A DNA stretch of 64,000 nt from Aestuariibacter salexigens DSM 15300 (GCF_000429145.1 NZ_AUBH01000010.1:62001-126000), one strand, 5' to 3'; counted from the stretch's first letter, positions 9,097 to 18,710 are shown. The notes: generated from the sequence alone by a model not told the origin. A program made the numbers and translations.

Positions 9097-9312
9097 GTGA
9101 ACCTGACAGTGAAACCCGGAAAGTACCGTCATTACAAAGGTAATGAGTATGAGGTAATAGGTGTAGCCAGACACTCTGAAGACGAGTCTGAACTGGTGGT
9201 TTATCGACCTTGCTATGGCGAGCGAGGACTATGGGCACGTCCCCTAGAGATGTTCGTGGAGCAGGTGATCGTTGATGGTCAATCTGTACCGCGATTTGCC
9301 TACCTGGGTTAA
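9097..9312 (+). CDS. DUF1653 domain protein
   Basis: 71 residues that consist of a single DUF1653 domain: PGKYRHYKGNEYEVIGVARHSEDESELVVYR, then LWARPLEMFVEQV. This is a small beta-rich domain of unknown function, widespread in bacteria and often stand-alone. The gene ends just before a strong bidirectional hairpin terminator. No functional partner is visible. Confidence 0.88.
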   Translation: MNLTVKPGKYRHYKGNEYEVIGVARHSEDESELVVYRPCYGERGLWARPLEMFVEQVIVDGQSVPRFAYLG

Positions 9313-9342
9313 AAAAATGGGACTCAAATGAGTCCCATTTTT
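9313..9342. terminator. Bidirectional rho-independent terminator
   Basis: A 14-bp arm AAAAATGGGACTCA and its exact complement form a hairpin with T/A runs on both sides. It separates the convergent DUF1653 and TonB-receptor genes and can serve both. Confidence 0.9.
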
Positions 9343-9357
9343 GCAAGTAGTAATGAA

Positions 9358-12321
9358 TTAGAACGTCATCTGAATTCCCGCTTTGTAGAAGCGGCCCAGA
9401 GGGTCGAAGTTACTTGGGAACGTGTTACCGGAGTTTGAACTGGTATCACCAATATCGTTACCCAATACCGGTGGATCTTTATCAAACAGGTTATCAATAC
9501 CCAGCGTGAACTTAATGTTGTCCGTTACCACATAACTGGCGTACAGGTCGAAGTAGTCGTAGCTGTCAATCGTGCGGAATTCTTCGAAGCGCAGGGAGGC
9601 CTCACCAGGCTCTACATCCACTGAGCTGATGTGACGCCAAAGCAGTGATACGGTCAAATCATCGTAGTTCCATGTGGTACGCTGTATCCAGCGAAGGTCA
9701 GACAGCGGATCACAACTGGTTCCGAAGTAGCCTTTACAATCAAGCACCGGCACCGTATCCGAACTCTGTGATTCCTGAGTCAGATATTTGTTAATTGTCG
9801 CACTGAGCTCCAAATCACCGCTATCACCCAGGTCGAAGCCGAGGTTAGCAGTAATTTCAACGCCTTCTGCCTGTAGATACTTCAGGTTAGTCGTAAAGCG
9901 CTGCACACCCGCTGATGAGCCTGTCAAATCGCCGCCTACACGGACAATCTTGGCACACTCTGTGGTATCGCCACGTTGATAACAGGCATCCAGGATCTCT
10001 TGAGCTGAGAACTGGCCGATGATGTCCTGAATATCAATGTCATAATAATCTACTGACAACATCGCGTTACTGGCCCAGCTGAATTCCGGCGTCCATACAA
10101 CACCTGCGGTGAAGGTATCTGCTTGCTCCGGACCAGGAGGATTTTGCGGATCACTCCCGCTGAATGTGTTGATCTGGCCAGAGATAATATCTGGGATCAC
10201 GCCCACCTGAGCATCACGCATGCCGGTGGAGATACATAGCTGACGCAGATTCTCATCAATATTGCCGGCATTGGCGACAGAACAGGGGTCGATAACCGCA
10301 TTGTCCAACCCTGTCGTAACCGGTGATGCCAGTTCACCTACATTTGGAGCTCGGTTTGCACGCTGTTGCATGACGCGCAGCAGGACTGACTCAACCGGAC
10401 GCCAGTTCATACCGATTTTCCATGAGTCTGCACTGCCCACGGTGTCATAATCTGAGGTACGGAATCCAAACTCAATATCCATGGTTTCAGCAAATGCCTG
10501 ACCGTCAAATATCGGCAAGATCCCTTCGAAGAAGAACTCATCAACCTTATAGCCACCGTTAATGGGCAGCAGGTTACCGCCTGCGCCGCCCTGACAGCTG
10601 GCTGGAGATTCTTTTAGACACTCATCTGGCTCCAGCAAACCTTTCTCTGAACGGTGCTCATAACCAAAGCTCATTGATAAAGGCAGACCAGCGGTTGGTA
10701 ATTCGATAAACTCGACCGGACCGTCGACAATTAGCTGAATGATTTCCTGCTCATATTTTTGCTGTTGCAGTGCAATGGCTCGCGAATAGGCAGCCATCTC
10801 GTCGGAAATTGTGCCGAATCCACCAAACAGATCGATTGGCACACAGGTACCACCGACTGCACAGGTGACGCCATCACGGGTATCCAAGGCATTTTGTATG
10901 TTGCCCAGGTTGGTGTATCCGTCGCGCACGGTTGTGCGGTTGGCTTCACCATATTGATAGGACACATCATAATTCCAGTCTTGCCACAGTTGCCCACGTA
11001 CGCCGGTCAGTATTTGCCAGATTTCCGAATCGTAGCGCTCTGAACGGGTACCAAGTTCAAGCGTTCGACGTCTGAGGCGCACTTCCAAAGAGTCTTCGCT
11101 ATCGACCACGCCGTTACCATTGACATCATCCCAGCTACCGCCGTCGAGCAGCGACCCGTCAGCTACGGCGCCGTTGGCACCATCAAGGATAAATTGCAGC
11201 GCCTGATCACCGATGAACGGATTATATAAAGGCAGTGTGAACTGCGAGCCGAAGGTGCCAGATGGCGCAACCTGTTGAACCACAGTGGTATTGGTAAAGT
11301 TAAACGTCGAATAGACTTCTGCATGCTCGTTCACTTCATAATGTGCCATGGCGGTGGCCCCCCAGCGGTTTGATGGGGTCTGGTAGTAGTTAAACGGATT
11401 AAAGTTGAAAAGTGAACAGTTGCTGCCTAATGTGCCATCCTCACGGAACTGGCCACTGACTCCCGTACCAATAAGTTCAAAGCGTGTCGGAATGGCCGTG
11501 GTTGAACCACTACCCGAAAGGTCAACGACATTCGGGCCACCACATCCTGCGGGGGGAGCCAATGCTTCCTCACCGGCTCTGAATTCGGCCAGCCCTGAGC
11601 CGGTATTTGAATTGATACCGAATTGGCCAAGCGGACGGTCGCCCAGAAGTACAGGCTTTCGGTCCATCCATGACAAAGAGAGCACTGCGTTACCGCGGCC
11701 TTCATCAAAGCCCGAACCAATGGTCACCGACATATTACTTTGCTCGCCATCGCTCTCGTCACTTTGCTGATGGTTTAAATCAACCTGAACACCTTCAAAG
11801 TTGTTTTTCAGGATCACGTTCACTGCGCCCGAAACGGCATCAGAGCCATACACTGCAGAGGCTCCGCCGGTGACAACATCAATCCGGTCAATTAGTGCGG
11901 TTGGAATATTAGAAGTGTCGACCTGTCCATTAAAGTTAAATGGCACCATGCGGCGTCCATTCAGCAGAACCAGGTTACGCTGAGCACCCAGACCGCGAAG
12001 GTCAATGGTGGCAGCCCCAGCAGTGCCGTTGTTGACGTTGCCACCGTCAGCAGGAATGGTCGATGGTAGTGAACGGATCACTCGTTCAAATTCTGGCTGT
12101 TGTAAATAGCCAATTTCTTCCGCACCAAGCGAAAAAATCGGGCTAGTAGATTCTACACCCGGCGCACGAACCCGGCTGCCGGTAATAGAAATGACTTCCA
12201 CATTGGCGGTGTCTTCATCTGCAGCTTCCTGCGCATTGGCATGCAAGCCAAATAGTGAAACAGCTGCACCGCACACGCAGGCGAGCTTCACACTTCTGGC
12301 AATTTTAGAACTCGTAAACAT
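9358..12321 (-). CDS. TonB-dependent outer-membrane receptor
   Basis: 987 residues. The start at 12321 is chosen for its GGGAG Shine-Dalgarno and signal peptide (LACVCGAAVSLFGLHANA). The plug domain (about 40-180) begins with EVISITGSRVRAPG and includes LRGLGAQRNLVLLNGRRMVPF and the conserved GGASAVYGSDAVSGAVN. The remaining about 800 residues are the 22-strand barrel, ending in GRFYKAGIQMTF with a terminal aromatic. This subtype is common in Alteromonadales and Xanthomonadales for uptake of peptides, carbohydrates or other large nutrients rather than siderophores, but the ligand is not determined. A LytS/LytTR pair lies divergently upstream and may control it. Confidence 0.93.
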   Translation of the reverse strand: MFTSSKIARSVKLACVCGAAVSLFGLHANAQEAADEDTANVEVISITGSRVRAPGVESTSPIFSLGAEEIGYLQQPEFERVIRSLPSTIPADGGNVNNGTAGAATIDLRGLGAQRNLVLLNGRRMVPFNFNGQVDTSNIPTALIDRIDVVTGGASAVYGSDAVSGAVNVILKNNFEGVQVDLNHQQSDESDGEQSNMSVTIGSGFDEGRGNAVLSLSWMDRKPVLLGDRPLGQFGINSNTGSGLAEFRAGEEALAPPAGCGGPNVVDLSGSGSTTAIPTRFELIGTGVSGQFREDGTLGSNCSLFNFNPFNYYQTPSNRWGATAMAHYEVNEHAEVYSTFNFTNTTVVQQVAPSGTFGSQFTLPLYNPFIGDQALQFILDGANGAVADGSLLDGGSWDDVNGNGVVDSEDSLEVRLRRRTLELGTRSERYDSEIWQILTGVRGQLWQDWNYDVSYQYGEANRTTVRDGYTNLGNIQNALDTRDGVTCAVGGTCVPIDLFGGFGTISDEMAAYSRAIALQQQKYEQEIIQLIVDGPVEFIELPTAGLPLSMSFGYEHRSEKGLLEPDECLKESPASCQGGAGGNLLPINGGYKVDEFFFEGILPIFDGQAFAETMDIEFGFRTSDYDTVGSADSWKIGMNWRPVESVLLRVMQQRANRAPNVGELASPVTTGLDNAVIDPCSVANAGNIDENLRQLCISTGMRDAQVGVIPDIISGQINTFSGSDPQNPPGPEQADTFTAGVVWTPEFSWASNAMLSVDYYDIDIQDIIGQFSAQEILDACYQRGDTTECAKIVRVGGDLTGSSAGVQRFTTNLKYLQAEGVEITANLGFDLGDSGDLELSATINKYLTQESQSSDTVPVLDCKGYFGTSCDPLSDLRWIQRTTWNYDDLTVSLLWRHISSVDVEPGEASLRFEEFRTIDSYDYFDLYASYVVTDNIKFTLGIDNLFDKDPPVLGNDIGDTSSNSGNTFPSNFDPLGRFYKAGIQMTF

Positions 12322-12711
12322 GTTGTTTCTCCCAGAACAATACAAGACAGCGGGTCAGGTATTGCGCGTTGTTGGTTTTATCGATAACGCGAGTTATCTG
12401 ACGCTAATCTATGCCGCGGCTATGCTGGCCACTACCAGTGAGCCACTAGGAGAGGTAAGTAAGTGATGGACGGCTAGAAATTCAGGGTAAAGTGGGACGG
12501 TTCGAATAAAAAGTTGGATAAGTGGCACGTTTTACGGGATGAACCTGCTTGTCGACAAGCACTTGTCGACGCTACTCTTTTTTGCAGACGAGACGCACCA
12601 GATTTGTTACGAAATGTTTTGTACGAAAAAAAAACGTAGAAAGATGGTGGATAATGGTCAACACTGTCTTATGGGACGAAACAACATTTGGCTTATGTCG
12701 ATGGAGGATGG
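12322..12711. promoter_or_regulatory. Divergent intergenic control region between TonB receptor and LytS/LytTR
   Basis: About 390 bases without a convincing gene. It must contain the receptor promoter on the left and the lytS-like promoter on the right. Two copies of CTTGTCGAC occur at about 12548-12568, the first as part of the palindrome CTTGTCGACAAG. Three GTT-containing motifs at about 12490-12530 are only loosely like LytTR sites. A 14-codon frame at 12671-12715 overlaps the kinase start. Confidence 0.4.
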
Positions 12712-13803
12712 GTGACGGAGTATTTTCCTAAGCGGTTTTTCTGGGCAACCAACATTTTATTCTGGCTGGCTGCGCTAACCGTTGTGTCATATATGCAGAG
12801 TCGCGTAGCGTCTGAAGTAGGTAGCGAGTATCAGTGGTCCAGGTTATGGACCATGATGAGTCCATGGTTTTTGAATTACATCTGGATCTCGGGTGTGGTG
12901 TTTGCCTTGAGCGCCTATCATTTCAGGCAACGTATTAAGACCAGTGTACAGATACTCAACCATGTCGTTGCAATGGTATTGTTGCTACTGGCGTATTGGA
13001 TCGTGTCCTTGCTGATGCAATATGTTATTCGTGGCACGCCAATCGGCGAATACCCTGCTCACTTAGTGCAGGTCATACGCGGCACATCAATTATCGACCT
13101 ACTGATGTATATGGGCATTGTCGCCATGAGTCTGGCGGTCTCTTATTACCATAAAAGCGTGGATGAACGCATACAACTGAGACGTCTGCAAAGTGAACTG
13201 GTGCATGAACAGCTTAAATCGCTGCGCTCACAACTCAACCCTCACTTTTTATTTAACGCCCTGAATACCATTGCCAGTCTGGTCAGACTGAAGCGGGAAA
13301 AAGAAGCGGTAACTGCCCTGTCTGAACTGAGTCTAATGTTGCGTAAAACATTGGAATCAAAGAATGCCGAAGACATTAAATTGAAAGATGAGATTTCATT
13401 TATTAATAGCTATCTTGCCCTACAAAAAATGCGCTTTGCGGATAAATTGAATACTCGAATCAGTATCGATGAAGACTGCCTCGACGTCGAAATCCCCAAT
13501 ATGCTGCTGCATCCCTTGGTGGAAAATGCAGTGCAGCATGGCTCGCAGCTAGAGTCGAACATGAACAGGCTGGACTTGGAGGTCACACGCCATTTTGACG
13601 AGCTACGCATCAAACTGACTAACCAGGTGGCAGTGAACGATCAGCATGAGGGGTATGGCATTGGTCTGAACAATACCCGTGAGCGCCTTGCCCGCCTGTA
13701 CCGACATTTTACTTTGGAATTAAGACCGCTAAACGGGGGATTGTTTGAAACCTTGTTAGCGCTGCCGATAGGAGAGCGACATGTTAAAAGTTTTGATCGC
13801 TGA
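12712..13803 (+). CDS. LytS/YehU-type sensor histidine kinase
   Basis: 363 residues from a GTG at 12712, which has GGAGG four bases upstream; a TTG at 12688 in the same frame is possible. Four hydrophobic segments in the first about 150 residues form a membrane sensor. The His_kinase domain has the family signature LRSQLNPHFLFNALNTIASL with H178, and the ATP-binding half shows LLHPLVENAVQHG and YGIGLNNTRERL. The final 23 bases overlap the response-regulator start, so the two are co-translated. The divergent TonB receptor is the most obvious regulated neighbour. Confidence 0.9.
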   Translation: MTEYFPKRFFWATNILFWLAALTVVSYMQSRVASEVGSEYQWSRLWTMMSPWFLNYIWISGVVFALSAYHFRQRIKTSVQILNHVVAMVLLLLAYWIVSLLMQYVIRGTPIGEYPAHLVQVIRGTSIIDLLMYMGIVAMSLAVSYYHKSVDERIQLRRLQSELVHEQLKSLRSQLNPHFLFNALNTIASLVRLKREKEAVTALSELSLMLRKTLESKNAEDIKLKDEISFINSYLALQKMRFADKLNTRISIDEDCLDVEIPNMLLHPLVENAVQHGSQLESNMNRLDLEVTRHFDELRIKLTNQVAVNDQHEGYGIGLNNTRERLARLYRHFTLELRPLNGGLFETLLALPIGERHVKSFDR

Positions 13804-14536
13804 TGATGAACCATTGGCTCGCGAGACTATCATGATGCTGTTAGCCGATGTGGATGATATCAGCGAGGTGCGTCAGGCACAGGATGGCAACGCGGCGATT
13901 CGTGAGGCTGCTCAGTTTTCACCTGATATCGTCTTTCTGGATATCGAGATGCCAGGACTATCCGGATTAGAGGTTGCCAAGGCGTTGCCCGCATCCTGTA
14001 CCGTTATTTTTGTGACGGCCTACAACGAACATGCAGTAAGAGCGTTTGAACTCAATGCGATTGACTATCTGCTTAAGCCTTTTGACGATCACCGATTTTA
14101 TCGTGCACTAGAGAAGGTCAGGCAACGCCGCACTAGCGACAGCATACAAGGCGGGGATTTAAAACAGATAAGCTCCTTACTGGCAACACTGGGGCAAAAG
14201 TCGCTGTATCGGGAGCGACTGGTGATCAGGGAACCGGGCAGAATTCGCCTGATTGATGTCGATCAGATTATGTATATTACCGGAGCCGGCAACTATGCCG
14301 AGCTGCACCTGTCTGATGGCAAAGTGGTACTGCATCGCGAGACGCTGTCGGTTTTGGACGAACAATTAGATCCTGAGCACTTTGTACGTATCCACCGCTC
14401 GTCTATCGTCAGACGCAATATGGTCACAGAGTTAAGACCGAACGATAAGGGCGACTATCAGGTCATTTTAAGTAATGGTGAGCAGCTGACGTTATCGCGA
14501 CGCAATCGGGCCAAGCTAGAGGTGCTAACCTGCTAA
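13781..14536 (+). CDS. LytTR-family response regulator
   Basis: 251 residues. The receiver domain (1-120) has D8-D9, phospho-acceptor D54 in VFLDIEMPG, T/A at FVTAYNEHAVRAFE and K in YLLKPFD. The LytTR DNA-binding domain (about 150-250) is seen in IMYITGAGNYAELHLSDGK, FVRIHRSSIVRRN and LTLSRRNRAKLE. It pairs with the kinase whose frame it overlaps. Members of this group often control secreted-enzyme or outer-membrane uptake genes nearby. Confidence 0.93.
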   Translation: MLKVLIADDEPLARETIMMLLADVDDISEVRQAQDGNAAIREAAQFSPDIVFLDIEMPGLSGLEVAKALPASCTVIFVTAYNEHAVRAFELNAIDYLLKPFDDHRFYRALEKVRQRRTSDSIQGGDLKQISSLLATLGQKSLYRERLVIREPGRIRLIDVDQIMYITGAGNYAELHLSDGKVVLHRETLSVLDEQLDPEHFVRIHRSSIVRRNMVTELRPNDKGDYQVILSNGEQLTLSRRNRAKLEVLTC

Positions 14537-14602
14537 GTGAACAATGATCTTCTGATGCCTTATGTGCATACTAGATAAGTCATTTAACACTTTGGAATTT
14601 TC

Positions 14603-15448
14603 ATGATGCTCAAGAAACTTGCTATTGCCTGTTCGTTTATTGCGCTGACAGCCGCTGCCGACGATCGCTTTGCGAATGTTGAAATCAAAACAACACCGAT
14701 TAAAGGCTCGGTGTATATGTTGGAAGGCTCAGGTGGAAACATTGGTGTATCAGCAGGAGAAGATGGGATCCTGATTATTGATGATCAGTATGCGCCCCTT
14801 GCTGAACGCATCGCCGCGGCCTTAGCTGAGATAAGTCCGGCGCCTACCCGTTATGTAGTGAACACTCACTATCATGGCGATCACACCGGGTCTAATGCAT
14901 TCTTCCATGAGCATAAAGACGCAACCATATTTGCCCATGAAAATGTGCGGGTCCGATTGGCGTCCGATGATAAAACTGCACCAGCGACGCTGCCCGTGGT
15001 CACCTACGAAGACGGTGTAAAGTTCCACTTTAATGGTGAAACCATCCATGTATTCCACTTGCCTGAAGCCCATACTGATGGCGACAGTGCGGTATGGTTT
15101 GAACAGCAAAACGTGCTGCACACAGGAGATTTATTCTTTAACGGCCGTTTCCCATATATTGACCTTGGGGCGGGTGGCACAGTGAAAGGCTACATCGCCG
15201 CGATTGAAACACTGCTGGATAAGGTGACCGATGACACCATCATCATTCCTGGCCATGGTGGTCTTGCAACGCCTCAGGATTACGCTAAAACGCTGGACAT
15301 GATCAAGCAAACCAATGCGTACGTGCAGGATCTTAAGCGTCAGGGCATGGGCGTTGAACAAATTATCGAAAAGGGACTGCCAGAAGAGTGGGCAGATTGG
15401 AGCTGGCGATTTATCAATGAAGAACGTTGGATAAAAACACTTTACTGA
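14603..15448 (+). CDS. Secreted MBL-fold metallo-hydrolase
   Basis: 281 residues with a short signal peptide (LAIACSFIALTAAA). The metallo-beta-lactamase motif THYHGDHTG carries H89, H91, D93 and H94; further ligands are the His in LPEAHTDGDS, the Asp in LHTGDLFFNG and the His in IIPGHGGLA. All zinc or iron ligands of the fold are present. Relatives are called MBL-fold hydrolases of unknown substrate and should not be assumed to hydrolyse beta-lactams. Its 3-prime end overlaps the acetyltransferase start by 22 bases, so the two are coupled. It lies 66 bases after the LytTR gene. Confidence 0.85.
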   Translation: MMLKKLAIACSFIALTAAADDRFANVEIKTTPIKGSVYMLEGSGGNIGVSAGEDGILIIDDQYAPLAERIAAALAEISPAPTRYVVNTHYHGDHTGSNAFFHEHKDATIFAHENVRVRLASDDKTAPATLPVVTYEDGVKFHFNGETIHVFHLPEAHTDGDSAVWFEQQNVLHTGDLFFNGRFPYIDLGAGGTVKGYIAAIETLLDKVTDDTIIIPGHGGLATPQDYAKTLDMIKQTNAYVQDLKRQGMGVEQIIEKGLPEEWADWSWRFINEERWIKTLY

Positions 15449-15909
15449 TCAAAAAGCCCGATACGGCCGATTGGTGTGAGCTGCTGTCCTGGTTTACTAA
15501 CCAGGAGCAGTTCACACAGTGGGCTGGACCTAACCTTTCCATACCCCAATCAGCGACACAGCTTAAATCGCAATTAACAGCCAATAACGTCGTTAACTGT
15601 GCCTTTACCTACAATGATAAATTGGCTGGTTTCGGCCAATTCACGACAAAACCGACGCATATTCATTTATCCCGGCTTGCCGTATCACCATCGTTACGTG
15701 GAAAAGGGCTGGGTAAAGCATTAGTCATGGCGTTGCTAACGCAGGCTAATCGCACTTTTCGGGCTAAGCCGGCATCCCTATTTGTGTATCAGAACAATAA
15801 GGCTGCTTTGCGATGTTATGAAGCGCTGGGATTCACACAGACGGCGTTACCTGACTGGGCGAGCGCCGCACCCGGTTGTTTGTTCATGGTGCGGCCATAT
15901 AATTGCTAA
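15427..15909 (+). CDS. GNAT-family N-acetyltransferase
   Basis: 160 residues. The acetyl-CoA binding motif A is clear: LSRLAVSPSLRGKGLGKALVMALL, followed by FVYQNNKAALRCYEALGF, the motif B region. The start is a TTG inside the end of the metallo-hydrolase gene; no ATG exists before conserved sequence, so start choice is moderately uncertain. The acceptor substrate (small molecule or protein N-terminus) cannot be inferred. Confidence 0.85.
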   Translation: MDKNTLLIKKPDTADWCELLSWFTNQEQFTQWAGPNLSIPQSATQLKSQLTANNVVNCAFTYNDKLAGFGQFTTKPTHIHLSRLAVSPSLRGKGLGKALVMALLTQANRTFRAKPASLFVYQNNKAALRCYEALGFTQTALPDWASAAPGCLFMVRPYNC

Positions 15910-15915
15910 CTGAAT

Positions 15916-17571
15916 TTACCGCGAAAAGCGTCGTTCTCCAGCGATCCAGGTTTGCAGTACCTGTATCCGCCAAATCTGCTCTGCAGGAATGCTGAACAGG
16001 TCCCGATCAACGACAATAAAGTCAGCCCACTTACCCACTTCAAGAGTGCCAATGACATCGTCCTGATGGGCGCTGTATGCAGCGTCCAGCGTAAAGCCTC
16101 TGAATGCCTGCTGTAGCGTAACGGCTTCTTCCGCTATCCAACCGCCCTGAGGCATGTTATCGCGATTTTGGCGTGTAACTGCGGCGTGTAGACCGTAAAA
16201 CGGATTGGCGAGCTCGACCGGGAAATCTGAGCCGAAAGCAACAGGGGAGCCCTGCTGCAAGAAGGTTTGCCACGCATAAGCGCCTGCCAGTCGTGCTTTG
16301 CCGACGCGGTCCTCGGCCATGTTCATATCGCTGGTAGCATGGGTGGGTTGCATGGAAGGAATGATGTTGAGCGCCTTGAAGCGTAGGATATCGTCAACGT
16401 TAATCACCTGCGCATGCTCTACGCGATGGCGCAGTTCACGTCCACCCACTACGGAGAAGGTATTAGCGAACTGATCCAGCGCCAGACGATTCGCTTTATC
16501 TCCGATAGCGTGGTAATTGAGCTGGAAATTGGCGCCAATAACCGTATCGAACAGTGGCTTAAGATCTTTCTCTGCAGTGACCAGCAGGCCGTGATTGTGT
16601 GGCGCGTCTGAATAGGGTTCCAGCATGGCCGCGCCGCGACTGCCGAGGGCCCCGTCCCCGTATACCTTCACACTCCTGATCGACAGCATGTCATCATCAC
16701 GTTCGATGTAGCCTGCCTTGAGCATGTCTTGTAGCGCCGGATCAGTCGCCGATAGCATGGCGTAGACGCGGAACGGCAGCGCTTCCTGCTTAACCTGACT
16801 CTGGTAAAAATCATATTCCGCTTTAGAAATACCGGCGTCATGTGCCGAGGTAATACCCAAGCTAAGCAAGTGACTGCCAACGGCATCAAGCTGAGCCTGA
16901 TAGCGGCTCTCGTCCTTTTTCGGCAGCAATTCATCAACGGGCTTCATGGCATTGTCAATCAATATGCCTGTGGGGTTGCCATTGTCGTCTCGTATAATTT
17001 TTCCACCGGGTGGATCCAGGGTGTCTTTGGTAATACCCGCCATTTCAAGCGCTTTGCTGTTTGCCCATCCGGCGTGCCCGTCGACCCTTTCAAGCCAGAC
17101 CGGTTTATCCGCAATAAATTCATCAAGCTGCGTCGCGGTGGGATAGGCTTTGCCTGGCCATAACACTTGATTCCAGCCTCTTCCCGTAATCCAGGTTTGT
17201 TGTGGGTGCTTGCGGGCATACTCGGCAACCGCTTCGACCGTGGCCGTGGCACTTGGTAAATCGCGTACGTCGACCTGCAGAAGGGTCTCACCCAACCTAA
17301 GGATGTGGCCGTGCGCGTCAATCAAACCCGGTAGAACATGTTTACCCTGTCCGTCTATTTTTTTCAGCTGCATTTCAGCAAGCTGTTCATCAGATACGTT
17401 AAGCATGGCTACTTTGCCTTGCTCCACTACCATATTCGTGAAGCTGATCAGTTCGCCTTTATTATTCAGCGTCTGGCCCTGAACGTTATGTAGGATAAAA
17501 TCCTGACCAAATGATAAAAAACTTGTCAGTGTCAACAGGGTCAAGAGAAGCGCTTGACGCAATTTATTCAT
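15916..17571 (-). CDS. Secreted amidohydrolase (YtcJ-like)
   Basis: 551 residues. A signal peptide (LLLTLLTLTSFLSFG) precedes an amidohydrolase_3 domain. The metal site begins at HVLPGLIDAHGHILRLGE (H-x-H), with later ligands in NYHAIGDKANRLAL, HRVEHAQVI and the Asp in VAFGSDFPVE. The C-terminal composite beta-sandwich is recognisable from WADFIVVDRDLF. YtcJ-like enzymes hydrolyse N-acyl or cyclic amide bonds; the substrate here is unknown. GAGG sits eight bases before the start. The downstream acetyltransferase is convergent. The upstream gene, a dehydratase in the same orientation, ends 16 bases before it, so an operon for amino-acid derivative breakdown is possible. Confidence 0.88.
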   Translation of the reverse strand: MNKLRQALLLTLLTLTSFLSFGQDFILHNVQGQTLNNKGELISFTNMVVEQGKVAMLNVSDEQLAEMQLKKIDGQGKHVLPGLIDAHGHILRLGETLLQVDVRDLPSATATVEAVAEYARKHPQQTWITGRGWNQVLWPGKAYPTATQLDEFIADKPVWLERVDGHAGWANSKALEMAGITKDTLDPPGGKIIRDDNGNPTGILIDNAMKPVDELLPKKDESRYQAQLDAVGSHLLSLGITSAHDAGISKAEYDFYQSQVKQEALPFRVYAMLSATDPALQDMLKAGYIERDDDMLSIRSVKVYGDGALGSRGAAMLEPYSDAPHNHGLLVTAEKDLKPLFDTVIGANFQLNYHAIGDKANRLALDQFANTFSVVGGRELRHRVEHAQVINVDDILRFKALNIIPSMQPTHATSDMNMAEDRVGKARLAGAYAWQTFLQQGSPVAFGSDFPVELANPFYGLHAAVTRQNRDNMPQGGWIAEEAVTLQQAFRGFTLDAAYSAHQDDVIGTLEVGKWADFIVVDRDLFSIPAEQIWRIQVLQTWIAGERRFSR

Positions 17572-17587
17572 GAGTGTGCCTCGTTAT

Positions 17588-18577
17588 TTATTCACTAAGT
17601 GACGGTGGAGTGTGTAACTGATCATTTTGCCAGACCCTGGACATAGAGCGCTGGTCAATGTTTCCACCTGACAGGATGACTAATACGGTCTTGGGGCCAT
17701 TCTGGGTTTTCAACCACTGCACAATGGCTTCCATTGTCATGCAGCACGTTGGTTCAATGTGCAGTTTAAGCAGATGATGTAGCCACTGCGTCCAGTATAC
17801 GATGCGCTGCTCGCTCACTTCATACAGGCCGTCCAAACGCTGTAAGTAGGGGAAAGTATGTTCACCGACGCTTGGTGTGGCAGCACCATCGGCCAATGTG
17901 TCTGGCGGGCCGTCGAGCGACACAATATTTCCCTCTCGTAACGAGCGGGCGGCATCATTGGCATTCAGCGGTTCCGCGGCGAACACGCTGGCAGCTGGAC
18001 ACATTTCCCGCGTTGCAACCAGTGCACCTGACACCAGTCCACCACCACCACAAGGTGCAAATACTGCATCAACCGGACCGGTTTGATTAAGTGCTTCCAG
18101 CGTCGCCGTACCCTGACCCGCAATAATATCCGGATGATTAAATGGAGGGATCCACTCAACCCCGTCATGCCTTGCTGCTTCAGCGACGGCTTCATCTGCC
18201 TCAGGTCTGGTACCGAACATGTTTATTTCGGCACCATAGGCACGCGTTGCGGCCGCCTTTACGGTAGAGATTCGGCTGGTGGTGTAAATGGTCGCGGGTA
18301 TCTTAAAATGTCTAGCCGCATAGGCAACTGCCTGAGCGTGATTGCCTGAGCTGTTCGCGACGATGGCTGCAGGTAAAGCGTCGCGTTGCGCCATCGAGGC
18401 AATATAGTTGGTTGCCCCGCGCAGCTTAAATGCGCCGGTGCGCTGCAAGCACTCCGCTTTGAAAACCACGCGGTGACCCAGCCAGTGGTTGAGCAGTCTG
18501 GATTCAAATACGGGCGTTTTTTTTATGTACTTATCAATGCGCGCAGCGGCGGCCTGAATATCAGCAAGAGTAAGCAT
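17588..18577 (-). CDS. PLP-dependent threonine/serine dehydratase-like enzyme
   Basis: 329 residues, fold type II PLP enzyme. The Schiff-base lysine is K51 in TGAFKLRGATNYI, the substrate loop is ANSSGNHAQAVAYAAR, and the phosphate-binding glycine loop is FAPCGGGGLVSG. There is no C-terminal ACT regulatory domain, so it resembles catabolic threonine ammonia-lyase or serine/threonine racemase rather than biosynthetic IlvA. The product would be 2-oxobutanoate or pyruvate plus ammonia. It is upstream of the amidohydrolase with a 16-base gap. Reaction specificity is inferred from the family only. Confidence 0.85.
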   Translation of the reverse strand: MLTLADIQAAAARIDKYIKKTPVFESRLLNHWLGHRVVFKAECLQRTGAFKLRGATNYIASMAQRDALPAAIVANSSGNHAQAVAYAARHFKIPATIYTTSRISTVKAAATRAYGAEINMFGTRPEADEAVAEAARHDGVEWIPPFNHPDIIAGQGTATLEALNQTGPVDAVFAPCGGGGLVSGALVATREMCPAASVFAAEPLNANDAARSLREGNIVSLDGPPDTLADGAATPSVGEHTFPYLQRLDGLYEVSEQRIVYWTQWLHHLLKLHIEPTCCMTMEAIVQWLKTQNGPKTVLVILSGGNIDQRSMSRVWQNDQLHTPPSLSE

Positions 18578-18710
18578 AATAAAGTGGCTGTTTAATCAGA
18601 AAAACTGCTGGCAAGACTGGCATAAATTAATTGTTGACTCTAGCCTTTTTCATCGGCGGATTTTTTATGCCATAGTTACCGCGTCAATCACTAATTTTTA
18701 GGAAAAAATT

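Noticed and set aside
12480-12530. LytTR-type binding repeats near three GTT motifs
   Set aside because: Spacing is 13 and 16 bases and each motif deviates from the consensus at one or more positions, too weak to call an operator.
12549-12731. Plus-strand frame before the LytS-like kinase
   Set aside because: Composition is unlike the neighbours (Arg/Cys-rich), it lacks a ribosome site, and it overlaps the much better supported kinase start.
14603-15448. Antibiotic-resistance beta-lactamase reading of the MBL-fold protein
   Set aside because: The metal motif is general to the fold, and the sequence lacks features specific to class B beta-lactamases, so no resistance function is claimed.
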